From SYFT01 sp964471115 (GTDB lineage: Bacteria > Acidobacteriota > Vicinamibacteria > Vicinamibacterales > SCN-69-37), in the NCBI GenBank assembly GCA_964471115.1, contig CAYYFE010000001.1:186001-250000 (forward strand): 64,000 bases of DNA, in the 5' to 3' direction. Positions 7,759-17,339 of the stretch are shown piece after piece. Position numbers and translations under genes: made by a program. The notes beneath the pieces were generated by a model. The model was not told the DNA's origin and did not search any database. It saw only the letters and a list, made by a program, of their open reading frames with translations. The first letter of the stretch is position 1; each line of letters opens with the position of its first letter.

Positions 7759-10224
7759 ATGACATTCGGCATGCGTGTGCTTCGGCGGACACCGGCGGCC
7801 AGCGCCGCTGCCGTCGTCATGACGGCGGTGGCGACGGTTATCGCCACGCTGGGTCTCGCGCTGTTTGACGCCCTGCACTGGCGGCCGCTGCCGTTTCCGG
7901 ATGCTGGCGACGTGGTCGTCGTCTACGCCGAGCACAGCAGTCCTCGGGGCCGCCGTGATCAGGTGAACTGGTCGTTCCCCCGTGCGCAGTTTGTGTCCTC
8001 CCGGGCCGGCACGATCGAGCAGGCCGGCGTCTGGCGCCCGGCCGCGTTGACGATGACCGGGCGTGGTCTGCCGGTCGTGCTGAGTGGCGAGTTCGTGTCG
8101 TTGGACTACTTCCGTCTGCTGGGAGCGCCACTGGCGGCGGGGCGAACGTTCACAGTGGACGAGATGGCGCCGGCTGATCCGCGCGCGGTGGTCGTCATTG
8201 GTGATTCGTTCCGCGACCGCCGGGCGCTTCAGGGGGACGCCATCACCATCGGCTCGGTGTTGACGCTCAACGGGCGCCCCGTGACCGTGGTCGGTGTGGC
8301 AACCGGTGAATTCAGAGGTGTGACCGGGACCGCGGACTTCTGGATGCCCATGCCCATGGCGCCGGTGCTGACGTACCCGGAGTTCCTGACGACCAATGAG
8401 GATTTCATCACGCTGCTCGCGAGGCGACGCGCGGGGGTGCCGCAGACCGAGGTGGATCGGGAGCTGACCGCACTGGCCAGGGCCGCGCTTGAGGCCCACC
8501 CGTCAGACGATGCCGGGGCGGATGTGACGGTCAGCGCCACGGCGGTGGAGCTGGCGGAAGCGCGTGTCCGTCCGGAAGGGCGACGGGCGGTCGCGCTGGT
8601 GCTGGGCGGCGGCGCCGTGTTGTTCGTGCTGGCGCTCGCCAATCTCGCGGCGCTGCAGATGAGCCGGGCTGTGGCGCGGCGCCGTGAGTCCGCGGTGACC
8701 CTCGCGATGGGGGCCACACCCCTTGGCGTGTGGCGGGCGCTCGTCGTCGAGCCGGCGGTGACCGTCGGACTCGGGGCCGCGATCGGGTTGGCCGCGCTCG
8801 CGGTGGTGCTCATCGGGGAGCCGTCTCTTGATCCGATCGGTGCGCTGGGCCGCGGTCAGTTCGGCACGTTCAGCGCCGTCGGGTTCGACGGCCGCGTCGC
8901 CGGGTGGTGGGCGCTGGTGACTGCGGTGGCGATGGCCTGTGCGGCGGCGGTGCCGGCGGCGTGGGCGGCTCGTCGCGCGAGCCTGGCAGACCTTCGCGCC
9001 GGCGCACGCGGATCGCGGCACACGGGGTTGTCGCTGCGACGGCCAGGCACGCCTGCGGTCATTCTGGGTGTGGAGGCGGCGCTGGCGGTGGTGCTGGTGG
9101 TCGCGGCGGCGCAGCTGATCGACAGCTATCGGCGCATGCAGCAGGTGGACATCGGTGTACGGACGGAGAACGTGCTGACGTTCGAGGTGCAGCCGTCGGA
9201 ACGCGACGTGCCTCAGGCCGCGGCCGCCGGCTTTGTCGATCGGGTGCTCAGCGAGATCCGGCAGGTTCCCGGCGTCGTGTCGGCGAGTGTCGATGGTGGC
9301 GCACCGTTGGCGGGGAGCGCGTCCACTCGCGCGCACGTGGTGGGACGCGCCGCCGACCCTGCCGGGGCGCCCGTGGTGCTGCGGCATTACGTAGGCCCGG
9401 ACCATTTCGCCACGCTGGGGATTCCGCTGCTGGCCGGTCGCGCCTTCACTGACGACGATCGCGCCGGCGCTCCTGGCGTGGTGATCATCAGTGAGCGGGC
9501 GGCGCGGCAGTTCTTCCCGGAGGGCAACGCCCTGGGACAACGCGTGTGGTTCGAGGGCAGCACGATGACCAGTTCGGACGCGGCCGGCGAGATCGTCGGC
9601 ATCGTGGGTGACGTGCAGTACGCCAGTCTGCTCGACGCACGGACCACCGCCAGCTTCTACACGCCGTACAAACAGTTCACGTTCGGCTGGCGTGTGTATT
9701 TCGTGAAGATCGCGGGCGACGGGTCGGCGCTGGCCCCGGCCGTCGCCGCGGCGGTGGGCCGCGCCGCGCCGGACATCCCCATGCGCAACGTGCGAATGCT
9801 CGACGACATCGTGTACGGCGCCTCGCAGACGTCACGTCACGCGACGCAGGGAAGTACATGGCTCGCGGTGCTCGGTCTGTTGCTCGCGGCCAGCGGTATC
9901 TGGGCTGTGGTGTCCCATGCCATGGCGCAACGCACGCGCGAAGTCGCCATCCGCATGGCCCATGGGGCCACCACCGCGCGCATCCTGCGGCTCGTGTTGA
10001 CGGAGGGGCTGTCGTGGCCGGCCGCCGGCCTGATCGCCGGTGTGGTGCTCAGCCTCTTTGCGTCTCGCGCGCTGCAAGGGTGGCTGTACAGCGTGGAACC
10101 CGGGGACCCGGCGATGGTGATCGGCGGAGCCGCGGTGTTTCTCCTGACGGCCGCGGCGGCATGCGCCGCCCCGGCCCTGCGGGCCGCCCGTGTGAACCCG
10201 AACGACGTGCTTCGAGCGGACTAA
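7759..10224 (+). CDS. ADOP-family FtsX/MacB-type permease
   Basis: Membrane protein of 821 aa with two tandem MacB/FtsX modules, the layout of Acidobacterial duplicated orphan permeases (ADOP). Each module has one N-terminal helix, an extracytoplasmic periplasmic core domain and three C-terminal helices. Helix 1 is near residues 15-40 (VVMTAVATVIATLGLALFDA) and is followed by the family signature HWRPLPFPDA. The first helical bundle is at about 275-400. A second single helix is near 430-450, and the final bundle is at 700-815, ending in ARVNPNDVLRAD. No ATPase gene is adjacent, as expected of orphan permeases. It lacks the longer N-terminal prefix found in the ADOP at 12990-15611. The transported or sensed substrate is unknown. 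Confidence 0.88.
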   Translation: MTFGMRVLRRTPAASAAAVVMTAVATVIATLGLALFDALHWRPLPFPDAGDVVVVYAEHSSPRGRRDQVNWSFPRAQFVSSRAGTIEQAGVWRPAALTMTGRGLPVVLSGEFVSLDYFRLLGAPLAAGRTFTVDEMAPADPRAVVVIGDSFRDRRALQGDAITIGSVLTLNGRPVTVVGVATGEFRGVTGTADFWMPMPMAPVLTYPEFLTTNEDFITLLARRRAGVPQTEVDRELTALARAALEAHPSDDAGADVTVSATAVELAEARVRPEGRRAVALVLGGGAVLFVLALANLAALQMSRAVARRRESAVTLAMGATPLGVWRALVVEPAVTVGLGAAIGLAALAVVLIGEPSLDPIGALGRGQFGTFSAVGFDGRVAGWWALVTAVAMACAAAVPAAWAARRASLADLRAGARGSRHTGLSLRRPGTPAVILGVEAALAVVLVVAAAQLIDSYRRMQQVDIGVRTENVLTFEVQPSERDVPQAAAAGFVDRVLSEIRQVPGVVSASVDGGAPLAGSASTRAHVVGRAADPAGAPVVLRHYVGPDHFATLGIPLLAGRAFTDDDRAGAPGVVIISERAARQFFPEGNALGQRVWFEGSTMTSSDAAGEIVGIVGDVQYASLLDARTTASFYTPYKQFTFGWRVYFVKIAGDGSALAPAVAAAVGRAAPDIPMRNVRMLDDIVYGASQTSRHATQGSTWLAVLGLLLAASGIWAVVSHAMAQRTREVAIRMAHGATTARILRLVLTEGLSWPAAGLIAGVVLSLFASRALQGWLYSVEPGDPAMVIGGAAVFLLTAAAACAAPALRAARVNPNDVLRAD

Positions 10225-10274
10225 ACCGAGGTTGCCGCACGACGACATCGGGTCGTCCTGCGTGTGCCGCCGGC

Positions 10275-10305
10275 CCCTGGACCCTGGACCCTCGGACCCT
10301 GGACC
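10275..10305 (+). repeat. CCCTGGA tandem array, copy 1
   Basis: Units CCCTGGA, CCCTGGA, CCCTCGGA, CCCTGGA in tandem in the gap between convergent genes, touching the stop codon of the minus-strand AMP-ligase-like gene. The same order, including the 8-base CCCTCGGA third unit, recurs at 16021-16054. Confidence 0.8.
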
Positions 10306-11364
<1,059 letters not shown>

Positions 11365-11372
11365 ACGTGAAA

Positions 11373-11378
11373 AGACTA
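11373..11378 (-). promoter_or_regulatory. -10 element of AMP-ligase-like gene
   Basis: TAGTCT on the minus strand, 8 bases before ATG 11364. The position matches the leaderless pattern seen at other starts, but the hexamer itself is a weak match. Confidence 0.35.
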
Positions 11379-11396
11379 TCGCATGGATCGAGGGTT

Positions 11397-11434
11397 CCAT
11401 CGATCCATCGATCCATCGATCCATGAATCGATGG
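11397..11434 (+). repeat. CCATCGAT octamer array with inverted end
   Basis: Three consecutive CCATCGAT units (11397-11420), then CCATGA and the inverted copy ATCGATGG (11427-11434), so the tract can fold on itself. It fills the space between the divergent promoters of the AMP-ligase-like and ALDH genes. It could serve as a shared operator or be a mere microsatellite. Confidence 0.8.
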
Positions 11435-11437
11435 GGG

Positions 11438-11443
11438 TAAGAT
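11438..11443 (+). promoter_or_regulatory. -10 element of ALDH-family gene
   Basis: TAAGAT lies 7 bases before ATG 11451, directly behind the octamer array. The spacing fits a leaderless transcript. Confidence 0.5.
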
Positions 11444-11450
11444 CGGCCTC

Positions 11451-12881
11451 ATGGTCCACATTCCGCTGATTCGCCGGGGCACGAACTACCGGAGCATCGA
11501 CACCGCCACCATCGTCCATCACGCGACCCGTCAGCCGTTTGCCGAAATCAGCCAGGCCAACGCCGGACTGATCCGGCGCGACCTGCTGGCCCAGGACGCG
11601 ATGCGTGCGTCGCTGGTGGCGATTCCGGTGGCGCGTCTCATGGAGATGACGAAGCAGGCGGCGCAGCACTTTCTGCACGACACGCTGCCGCTGGGTGATG
11701 TGACCCAGACGCCCGACGAGTACGTGCGTCAGCTGTCGGCGACCACGGGGATGCCGCATGTGATGGTGCGCCGCAACATGCAGCGGATCGTGTCGGTGAT
11801 GGAGAACGTCCCGGAGATCCTGCGCGGGTTGACCCGCGGCCTCGACCTGCAGATTCTCGACCACGGCTTCGGCGAGGTGAACGGCCAGGCGCTCAGCTTC
11901 TTCCCGAAGGCGAAGGCGCTGGGCGTGGTGCTGCCCAGCAACTCGCCTGGTGTCCACGGCCTGTGGATTCCGGCGATCTCCATGAAGATGCCGCTGGTCC
12001 TGCGCCCCGGCGGCACCGAGCCGTGGACGCCGTACCGGATCATCCAGGCCTTGATGAAGGCCGGCGTGCCTGGCGAGGCGTTCAACTACTTCCCCTCGGA
12101 CCATGCCGGCGCCGGCGAAATCGTGCGCCGCACCGGCCGCTCGATGTTCTTCGGAGACGTCGGCGCCATCGGATCGGTGGCGGGTGATTCACGCGTCGAA
12201 CTGCATGGGCCCGGCTACAGCAAGCTGGTGTTTGGTGACGACCTTGCGCCGAACTGGCGCGAGTACCTCGACGTGATCGCCCTCTCGGTGGCCGAAAACG
12301 GCGGCCGCTCGTGTGTCAATGCCTCGGGTGTGTGGACACCCGCGCATGGCCGCGACCTTGCCGAAGCGCTGGCCGAGCGACTGGTCCGCATCCAGCCGCG
12401 CGCCGCCGAGGATCCCGATGCCGAAATCTCGCCGTTCGTGGATCCCCGCGTTGCGCGTCACATTTCCGATCAGATCGACGCCGCGCTGCGCGAGTCGGGC
12501 GCCGAGGATGTGACGATGGGCATTCGGAAGGGGCCGCGTCTGATTGAGGCGCACGGCGCCACGTTCCTGTTGCCCACCGTCATCCACTGCACGTCGTCCG
12601 ACCACCCGCTGGCGAACCGCGAGTTCCTGTTTCCGTTCGCCTCGGTGGTCGACGTGACGCGTGAACAGATGGCGTCCATGCCCGAATGCCTGGGGTCGAC
12701 GCTGGCCGCAACGGCGCTGACCAACGATCAGGCGCTGATCGATCGGTTGATCGAGTCAGACCTCATCGGCCGTCTCAACCTGGGTCCGCTGCAGACCAAT
12801 CGCATTGCCTGGGATCAGCCGCACGAAGGCAACCTGTTCGATCACCTGTACGCGCGACGGGCGTTTCAGAGAGCAAGTTGA
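11451..12881 (+). CDS. Aldehyde-dehydrogenase-fold oxidoreductase
   Basis: 476-aa protein of the ALDH superfamily that oxidises aldehydes or reduces acyl thioesters. The nucleotide-binding core begins at KALGVVLPSNSPGVHGLWIPAI with the LRPGGTEPWTP lysine/phosphate region replaced in part. FFGDVGAIGSVAG is the glycine-rich NAD(P) loop, and the catalytic cysteine is Cys288 in ENGGRSCVNASG. The usual LELGGK is altered to VELHGPGYSKLVF, as in diverged acyl-CoA-reductase-like members. The length and the divergent AMP-ligase-like neighbour resemble a LuxC/LuxE pair, but sequence alone does not show which direction it works in. The ATG at 11451 is preceded by TAAGAT at leaderless spacing. Two bases after the stop begins a decamer repeat array. 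Confidence 0.8.
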   Translation: MVHIPLIRRGTNYRSIDTATIVHHATRQPFAEISQANAGLIRRDLLAQDAMRASLVAIPVARLMEMTKQAAQHFLHDTLPLGDVTQTPDEYVRQLSATTGMPHVMVRRNMQRIVSVMENVPEILRGLTRGLDLQILDHGFGEVNGQALSFFPKAKALGVVLPSNSPGVHGLWIPAISMKMPLVLRPGGTEPWTPYRIIQALMKAGVPGEAFNYFPSDHAGAGEIVRRTGRSMFFGDVGAIGSVAGDSRVELHGPGYSKLVFGDDLAPNWREYLDVIALSVAENGGRSCVNASGVWTPAHGRDLAEALAERLVRIQPRAAEDPDAEISPFVDPRVARHISDQIDAALRESGAEDVTMGIRKGPRLIEAHGATFLLPTVIHCTSSDHPLANREFLFPFASVVDVTREQMASMPECLGSTLAATALTNDQALIDRLIESDLIGRLNLGPLQTNRIAWDQPHEGNLFDHLYARRAFQRAS

Positions 12882-12882
12882 G

Positions 12883-12990
12883 CAAGTAGCGGCAAGTGGC
12901 GGCGAGTGGCGGCACGTGGCTGCAAGTAGCGGCGAGTGGCGGCAAGTGGCGGCAAGGGGCGGCAAGGGGCGGCGAGTGGCGGCGAGTCGC
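12883..12990 (+). repeat. GTGGCGGCAA/GA decamer array, locus 1
   Basis: About eleven 10-base units of the form GTGGCGGCAA or GTGGCGGCGA (also GGGGCGGCAA) fill the whole gap between the convergent ALDH and ADOP genes. They begin right after the ALDH stop and end in the ADOP stop codon. The same unit recurs at 20857-20928, 34617-34710 and 42688-42806, always in the same orientation. Confidence 0.92.
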
Positions 12991-15611
12991 TAGGGCTGAG
13001 TCAGTGTACGCGCCGGATCGATGCGCGCGGCTCGGGCGGCGGGAATGAAACACGCCAGCGCCGCGGTTGTGCCGATGACGATCACGGTAGCCGACACGGT
13101 AGCCGGATCAAACGGGCTGACTTCGAAGAGCAGCGACGACATCGATCGCCCGGCGATCCACGCCACGCCCAGGCCCACACCGATTCCGGCGGCCGCCAGG
13201 GTCATGCCTTGCCGCAGAACCAGTCGCACCAGGCTTGCCGGGGTCGCGCCAAGCGCCAGCCGCGTGCCCAGTTCCTTCGTGCGTTGCCGCACGCCGTACG
13301 CCATCACGCCATACACGCCGACGGCCGCCAGCAACAGCGAGACCGCGGCAAACAGCCCGAGCAGCCAGACGGCCAGCGTCGTGGGCGCGATCGACGTGCG
13401 CAGCGTCTCCTCGAGGGTTGACGGCGTGCCGACGATCAGCCGGGGTTCGAGCCCGCGGAGCGCACCCCGAATCGCGGTGACGCTTGCCATCGGGTCGCCG
13501 GTCGTGCGGATGAACCACGTCGACCCCATCGAGGGACCCTGCTCAGCCGGAAAGTACATGTCCTGACGAGGCGCGTCGGTCAGGCTGGCCCGGCGGATGT
13601 CTCCCACCACTCCGACAATCTCGGCGTCCGCGTCGCCCAGGCGAAGCCGCCGGCCAATCGCGGAGCCGTCAGGGAAGTACTCCCGGGCGATTCCTGCGCT
13701 GATGATGACCACGGGCGCGGTATCGGGCCGATCGCGCTCGTCGAAGTAGCGGCCCTCGATGAGGGGGATGCGCAGCGCCTTGAAGTAGCCGCCGCTGGCC
13801 TGTTGCCAACCCACGTCCGGGGGCCGCGGCCCGGAGCCTGGCTGGTCTGCGCGCTGAAACGGGACGGTCCAGTTGTTGCCGGTCAACGGTGTCACCGCCG
13901 CGACGCCCGCCTCTTCCACGGCCGGAACTCCACGCAACGCGTCCCACGCCGCCGCATAAAACGCCTGCCGGCCTTCGACGCTCTGATACGCGGGCAACGG
14001 AGGCAGACCGACCGACACCGTGAGAATGTGGTCCGCCCGGAACCCGGGATCACGCTCGAGCAGGTTGCCAAGGGTCCGCGTGACCAAGCCGGCGCCGGTG
14101 AGCAGCACCACGGCAAACGCCACTTCAGCGACGACCAGCCCCGACGCCAGCCGGCGCACTCCGCGGCTGCCCGCGACCCGGCCCTGGCCCACCAACGCAT
14201 CACTGGCCGGTGACTGACTCGAGACCGCCGTGACGAGGCTGAAGGCGAGCGCGGCGAGCAAGGAAATGCCCGCGGTGAAACCGAGGACCGGGACGTTCAG
14301 GCCGACATCGGCCAACCCGGGGGCGCTGACGGTGGCGGGTACCAGCGCCACCAGCGCCGGCACGCCCCACACGGCCACCACGGTACCGACGGCCGCCGCG
14401 CCGGCGGCCAGCACCAGACCTTCCGCCACCAGTTGCATCATCAATCGACCACGGCCGGCCCCGAGCGCCATTCGAACCGCCATCTCCTGCCGGCGTCCCA
14501 CCGCGCGGGCGAGCAGCAGGTTGCCGACGTTGGCGCAGGCGATCAGCAGCACGAAGCCCACGGCGCCGAGCATCAGCAGCAGCGGCCGCTTGGTGTCGCC
14601 GAGCAGCGCGTCGCGAATCGGCAGCGCGGTGTAGCGAATGCCGGCGTTGTCAGCCGGGAACTCGCGCTCGAACGACTCCGACAAGGCGCGCAGCTCCGTG
14701 GCGGCCTGGTCCGCCGTGGCGCCGGGCGCGAGCGCCGCGAAGACCGTCGGCCAGCCGTTGCGGCGGCCCGCCGGTGCGTCGGCGGGCACGCGCAGCGGCA
14801 CGATGACGTCCGTCTCCCGTCCCGTCGTCGGTGGAAACTGGAAGCCGGGCTCGGCGATGCCCACGATCTCGCGCGCAACCTGACCTATCTGGATGCGCCG
14901 GCCGATGACGTTCGGGTCGGCGCCGAAGTGGTTTGTCCACAGGGAATGCCCCAGCACGGCGACAGGCGCCGCCTCCAGCCGGGAGTCGTCAGCCGTCAGC
15001 AGGCGACCGGCGGACGCGCGGATGCCCAGCGCGTCGGCCAGGCCCGCCGACGCGGACAATGACTGAACGTTGATGGGTTCGTCCGGCCCGTAGACGACGG
15101 ACTGTCCCTGGCCATAGGCCACCACCTGCGCCAATGTCGTCGCCCGCTTGCCGACGTCGATGAAGTCGCCGATCGCGATGTTGGGCTTGGTCAGCCCGGT
15201 CCGCTCGTCCCGGTGCTGGAGCAGCACGAGCCGATCGGCGTTGGGATACGGCAGCGGCCGCAGCATGACGGCCTCGACCACCGAGAACACCGCGGTGTTG
15301 GCGCCCACGCCAAGCGCCAGCGTGAGTACTGCGGTGAGGGCCAGACCTGGCTGGTGCCGGAGCAGGCGCGCGGCTTGCTGGAGGGCGGTCAGGAACTGAA
15401 GCATGAGTTCTCCTGGCGAGGGCCGGGAGGCGCGAGCGCGGGTGCGCCACGTCAGCCACCAGCACTGGGCGATGAGCAGGGTGAGATGGAGGGTGTACTG
15501 GACACGACCGGTGGCCTCGCCGCGCAGATCCTGCCGGGCCGGAATGAACGCGTCGGACCGGACCGGTTCGGGAATCAGCCGCGCCAGCCCGTCGGGAGCC
15601 GGTTCACGCAT
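12990..15611 (-). CDS. ADOP-family permease with N-terminal prefix domain
   Basis: Membrane protein of 873 aa with the full ADOP architecture. A cytoplasmic prefix of about 70 residues (RLIPEPVRSDAF, DLRGEA) carries a short hydrophobic helix, and two MacB/FtsX modules follow. The signature VLTLALGVGANTAVFSVVEAVMLRPLPYP is near residues 95-125. The first FtsX bundle (LLLMLGAVGFVLLIACANVGNLLLARA) follows at about 345-465. The second module starts at ASGLVVAEVAFAVVLLTGAGLV and ends with ARAARIDPARTL. No ATPase is adjacent. Its ATG overlaps the end of the padR gene by 8 bases, so they form a two-gene unit probably repressed by the PadR protein. The stop codon lies at the edge of a decamer array. 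Confidence 0.92.
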   Translation of the reverse strand: MREPAPDGLARLIPEPVRSDAFIPARQDLRGEATGRVQYTLHLTLLIAQCWWLTWRTRARASRPSPGELMLQFLTALQQAARLLRHQPGLALTAVLTLALGVGANTAVFSVVEAVMLRPLPYPNADRLVLLQHRDERTGLTKPNIAIGDFIDVGKRATTLAQVVAYGQGQSVVYGPDEPINVQSLSASAGLADALGIRASAGRLLTADDSRLEAAPVAVLGHSLWTNHFGADPNVIGRRIQIGQVAREIVGIAEPGFQFPPTTGRETDVIVPLRVPADAPAGRRNGWPTVFAALAPGATADQAATELRALSESFEREFPADNAGIRYTALPIRDALLGDTKRPLLLMLGAVGFVLLIACANVGNLLLARAVGRRQEMAVRMALGAGRGRLMMQLVAEGLVLAAGAAAVGTVVAVWGVPALVALVPATVSAPGLADVGLNVPVLGFTAGISLLAALAFSLVTAVSSQSPASDALVGQGRVAGSRGVRRLASGLVVAEVAFAVVLLTGAGLVTRTLGNLLERDPGFRADHILTVSVGLPPLPAYQSVEGRQAFYAAAWDALRGVPAVEEAGVAAVTPLTGNNWTVPFQRADQPGSGPRPPDVGWQQASGGYFKALRIPLIEGRYFDERDRPDTAPVVIISAGIAREYFPDGSAIGRRLRLGDADAEIVGVVGDIRRASLTDAPRQDMYFPAEQGPSMGSTWFIRTTGDPMASVTAIRGALRGLEPRLIVGTPSTLEETLRTSIAPTTLAVWLLGLFAAVSLLLAAVGVYGVMAYGVRQRTKELGTRLALGATPASLVRLVLRQGMTLAAAGIGVGLGVAWIAGRSMSSLLFEVSPFDPATVSATVIVIGTTAALACFIPAARAARIDPARTLTQP

Positions 15612-15930
15612 TGGAGGTCCGCGGTTTCGACAGGGCCGCGACGCGTGCGTAGAACCCGCGTGTGGCGGTCCACGCCTTGAGGCCGGCCGGTGTGGCGCGG
15701 TACCGGCGTTCGGTGTGTGACTGGACCGCTGACGGCACCTGTTCGTACCAGCCGTCGACCAGGCCGTCCCGTTCGAGCCTGGCCATCATCTGGTAGAACG
15801 CGGGCGCCGATCGTTTCACGCCGAACTCGGCCAACGTGGCCCGGACGGCGCGGCCCGGCTGCTCGGCGTCGGCCAGGGCGTTCAGCACCAGGAACTGCAG
15901 GTGGGTGAGCGGCGGAAGGCGATCTTGCAT
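15604..15930 (-). CDS. PadR family transcriptional regulator
   Basis: 108-aa winged-helix protein. The PadR/MarR-like helix-turn-helix covers LTHLQFLVLNALADAEQPGRAVRATLAEFGVKRSAPAFYQMMARLERDGLV, with the PadR-type wing RRYRATPAGLKAW. The C-terminal dimerisation helix is short. PadR proteins usually repress neighbouring membrane-protein genes until a ligand binds. The gene overlaps the start of the ADOP permease by 8 bases, a pairing common in Acidobacteria, so control of that permease is likely. GATAAT 8 bases before the ATG indicates a leaderless transcript. The inducer is unknown. Confidence 0.88.
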   Translation of the reverse strand: MQDRLPPLTHLQFLVLNALADAEQPGRAVRATLAEFGVKRSAPAFYQMMARLERDGLVDGWYEQVPSAVQSHTERRYRATPAGLKAWTATRGFYARVAALSKPRTSNA

Positions 15931-15938
15931 AAGGTGAC

Positions 15939-15944
15939 ATTATC
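15939..15944 (-). promoter_or_regulatory. -10 element of padR-ADOP unit
   Basis: GATAAT (overlapping TAAGAT) on the minus strand, 8 bases before ATG 15930. The AT-rich TCTAAGATAATGTCA context is distinctive in this GC-rich region and may also hold the PadR operator. Confidence 0.5.
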
Positions 15945-16004
15945 TTAGACGGACGACCACCCGCAAACGTTCGGGCGCGCCTCAGACCCGCGATTCGGCC
16001 GCGC

Positions 16005-16010
16005 TACACT
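16005..16010 (+). promoter_or_regulatory. Possible -10 element of glycosyltransferase gene
   Basis: TACACT, 45 bases before ATG 16056. In this case the transcript would have a leader made almost wholly of the CCCTGGA array. Confidence 0.3.
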
Positions 16011-16020
16011 GGCTGCAGAA

Positions 16021-16054
16021 CCCTGGACCCTGGACCCTCGGACTCTGGACCCCC
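16021..16054 (+). repeat. CCCTGGA tandem array, copy 2
   Basis: CCCTGGA, CCCTGGA, CCCTCGGA, CTCTGGA in the 5' leader of the glycosyltransferase gene. The unit order repeats that of 10275-10305 almost exactly, which indicates a copied or homogenised array rather than chance. Confidence 0.8.
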
Positions 16055-16055
16055 G

Positions 16056-17339
16056 ATGAAGTTGCTCTATCTCACTGCCGGCGCCGCAGAGATGTACTGC
16101 GGCAGCTGCCTGCGCGACAACGCGCTGGCCACGGCACTCATGGCCCGCGGTCACGACGTCGTCCTGATGCCGATCTACACGCCGACGACGACCGATGAGC
16201 GGAATGTCAGCAGCACGAAGGTGTTCTTCGGGGGCGTGAGTGTGTACCTCGAGCAGAACGTGCCGCTGTTCCGGCATACGCCGGCGTTCCTCGACAAGTT
16301 GTGGGATTCCGAATTCGTTCTGAAGCTGGCCTCGAAGCGGCAGATCAAGGTCGACCCGACCCTGCTGGGATCGATGACCGTGTCGATGCTCAAGGGCACG
16401 GCCGGGCACCAGCGGAAGGAAGTGGAGAAGCTGGTCCACTGGCTCAAACACGAACCGCGATTCGACCTGGTCAGCCTGCCGTTTGCGCTGCTCATCAGCC
16501 TGGCGCGGCCGATCAAGGACGCGCTGGGATGCCCGGCGGTCTGCACGCTGCAGGGTGAAGACCTGTTCCTCGACCAGCTGCGGGAGCCGTGGAAGTCGGA
16601 GTCGATGGCGCTGATTCGTCAGGCCGTGCCCGACGTGGACCGGTTCATCGCGGTGAGTGAGTACTACGCGCGCTACATGGTGCGGTACTTCGGCATTCCT
16701 CCCGAGAAGATCTCGGTGGTGCCGCTGGGCATCAATCTCGACGGGCACGCGGCCGCCCCGGTGCGGACCGAGCCGCCGTACACGATTGGGTACTTCGCGC
16801 GGATTGCGCCCGAGAAGGGATTCCACCTCTTGTGTGAGGCGTATCACCTGCTGCGCAAGCGCGAGGGACTGCCGCCGACGCGGCTGGTCGCCGGCGGGTA
16901 TCTGTTGCAGGAACATCGCGACTACTTCGAGTCGTGCCGGCAGCGGCTGAAGGACTGGGGTGTCGAGGACGAGTTCACCTATGCCGGGTCGCCGGACCGG
17001 GAGGGGAAGATCCGGCTGCTGCAGTCGTTCGACGTGTTCAGCGTGCCCACGACGTACCCGGATCCGAAGGGATTGTTCCTGCTGGAAGCCATGGCGAACG
17101 GCCTGCCGGTGATTGCGCCGAACCATGGCGCGTTCCCCGAGATTGTGGCGAAGACCGGCGGGTTGCTGGTGGCGCCTGACCACGCGCACGCGCTGGCGGA
17201 CGCGCTGCACACGCTGGTGACGGATCGCGCGCGCGCCGCGGGCCTGGGCACCGCGGCCGCCGAGGGCGTACGGGCGGCCTATACCGTGGCGCAGGCGGCG
17301 GAAAAAGCCGAATGCGCGTATCAGGAGGTGCTTGCGTAA
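16056..17339 (+). CDS. GT4-type glycosyltransferase
   Basis: Cytoplasmic GT-B fold glycosyltransferase of 427 aa. The N-terminal Rossmann half starts MKLLYLTAGAAEMYCGSCLRDNALATALMARGHDV. The C-terminal donor-binding half has VVPLGINLDGH, IGYFARIAPEKGFHLL, and the conserved EX7E-like stretch FSVPTTYPDPKGLFLLEAMANGLPVIAPNHGAFPEI typical of glycosyltransferase family 4. The donor is a nucleotide sugar; the acceptor cannot be told. The stop codon overlaps the start of the ABC ATPase gene by one base (TAATG), suggesting co-transcription, though a functional link to the FtsX exporter is unclear. Confidence 0.88.
   Translation: MKLLYLTAGAAEMYCGSCLRDNALATALMARGHDVVLMPIYTPTTTDERNVSSTKVFFGGVSVYLEQNVPLFRHTPAFLDKLWDSEFVLKLASKRQIKVDPTLLGSMTVSMLKGTAGHQRKEVEKLVHWLKHEPRFDLVSLPFALLISLARPIKDALGCPAVCTLQGEDLFLDQLREPWKSESMALIRQAVPDVDRFIAVSEYYARYMVRYFGIPPEKISVVPLGINLDGHAAAPVRTEPPYTIGYFARIAPEKGFHLLCEAYHLLRKREGLPPTRLVAGGYLLQEHRDYFESCRQRLKDWGVEDEFTYAGSPDREGKIRLLQSFDVFSVPTTYPDPKGLFLLEAMANGLPVIAPNHGAFPEIVAKTGGLLVAPDHAHALADALHTLVTDRARAAGLGTAAAEGVRAAYTVAQAAEKAECAYQEVLA

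Noticed and set aside
11365..11424. 20-codon N-terminal extension of the AMP-ligase-like protein (MDRWIDGSME...)
   Set aside because: It is encoded by the CCATCGAT repeat tract and the promoter; ATG 11364 with an upstream -10 box is the better start.
12883..12990. Decamer array considered as a CRISPR array
   Set aside because: Units are only 10 bases, directly adjacent and without spacers; no cas gene is present.
15945..17210. 421-codon minus-strand frame opposite the glycosyltransferase
   Set aside because: No recognisable motifs, His/Arg/Gln-rich antisense composition; the plus strand is a clear GT4 enzyme.
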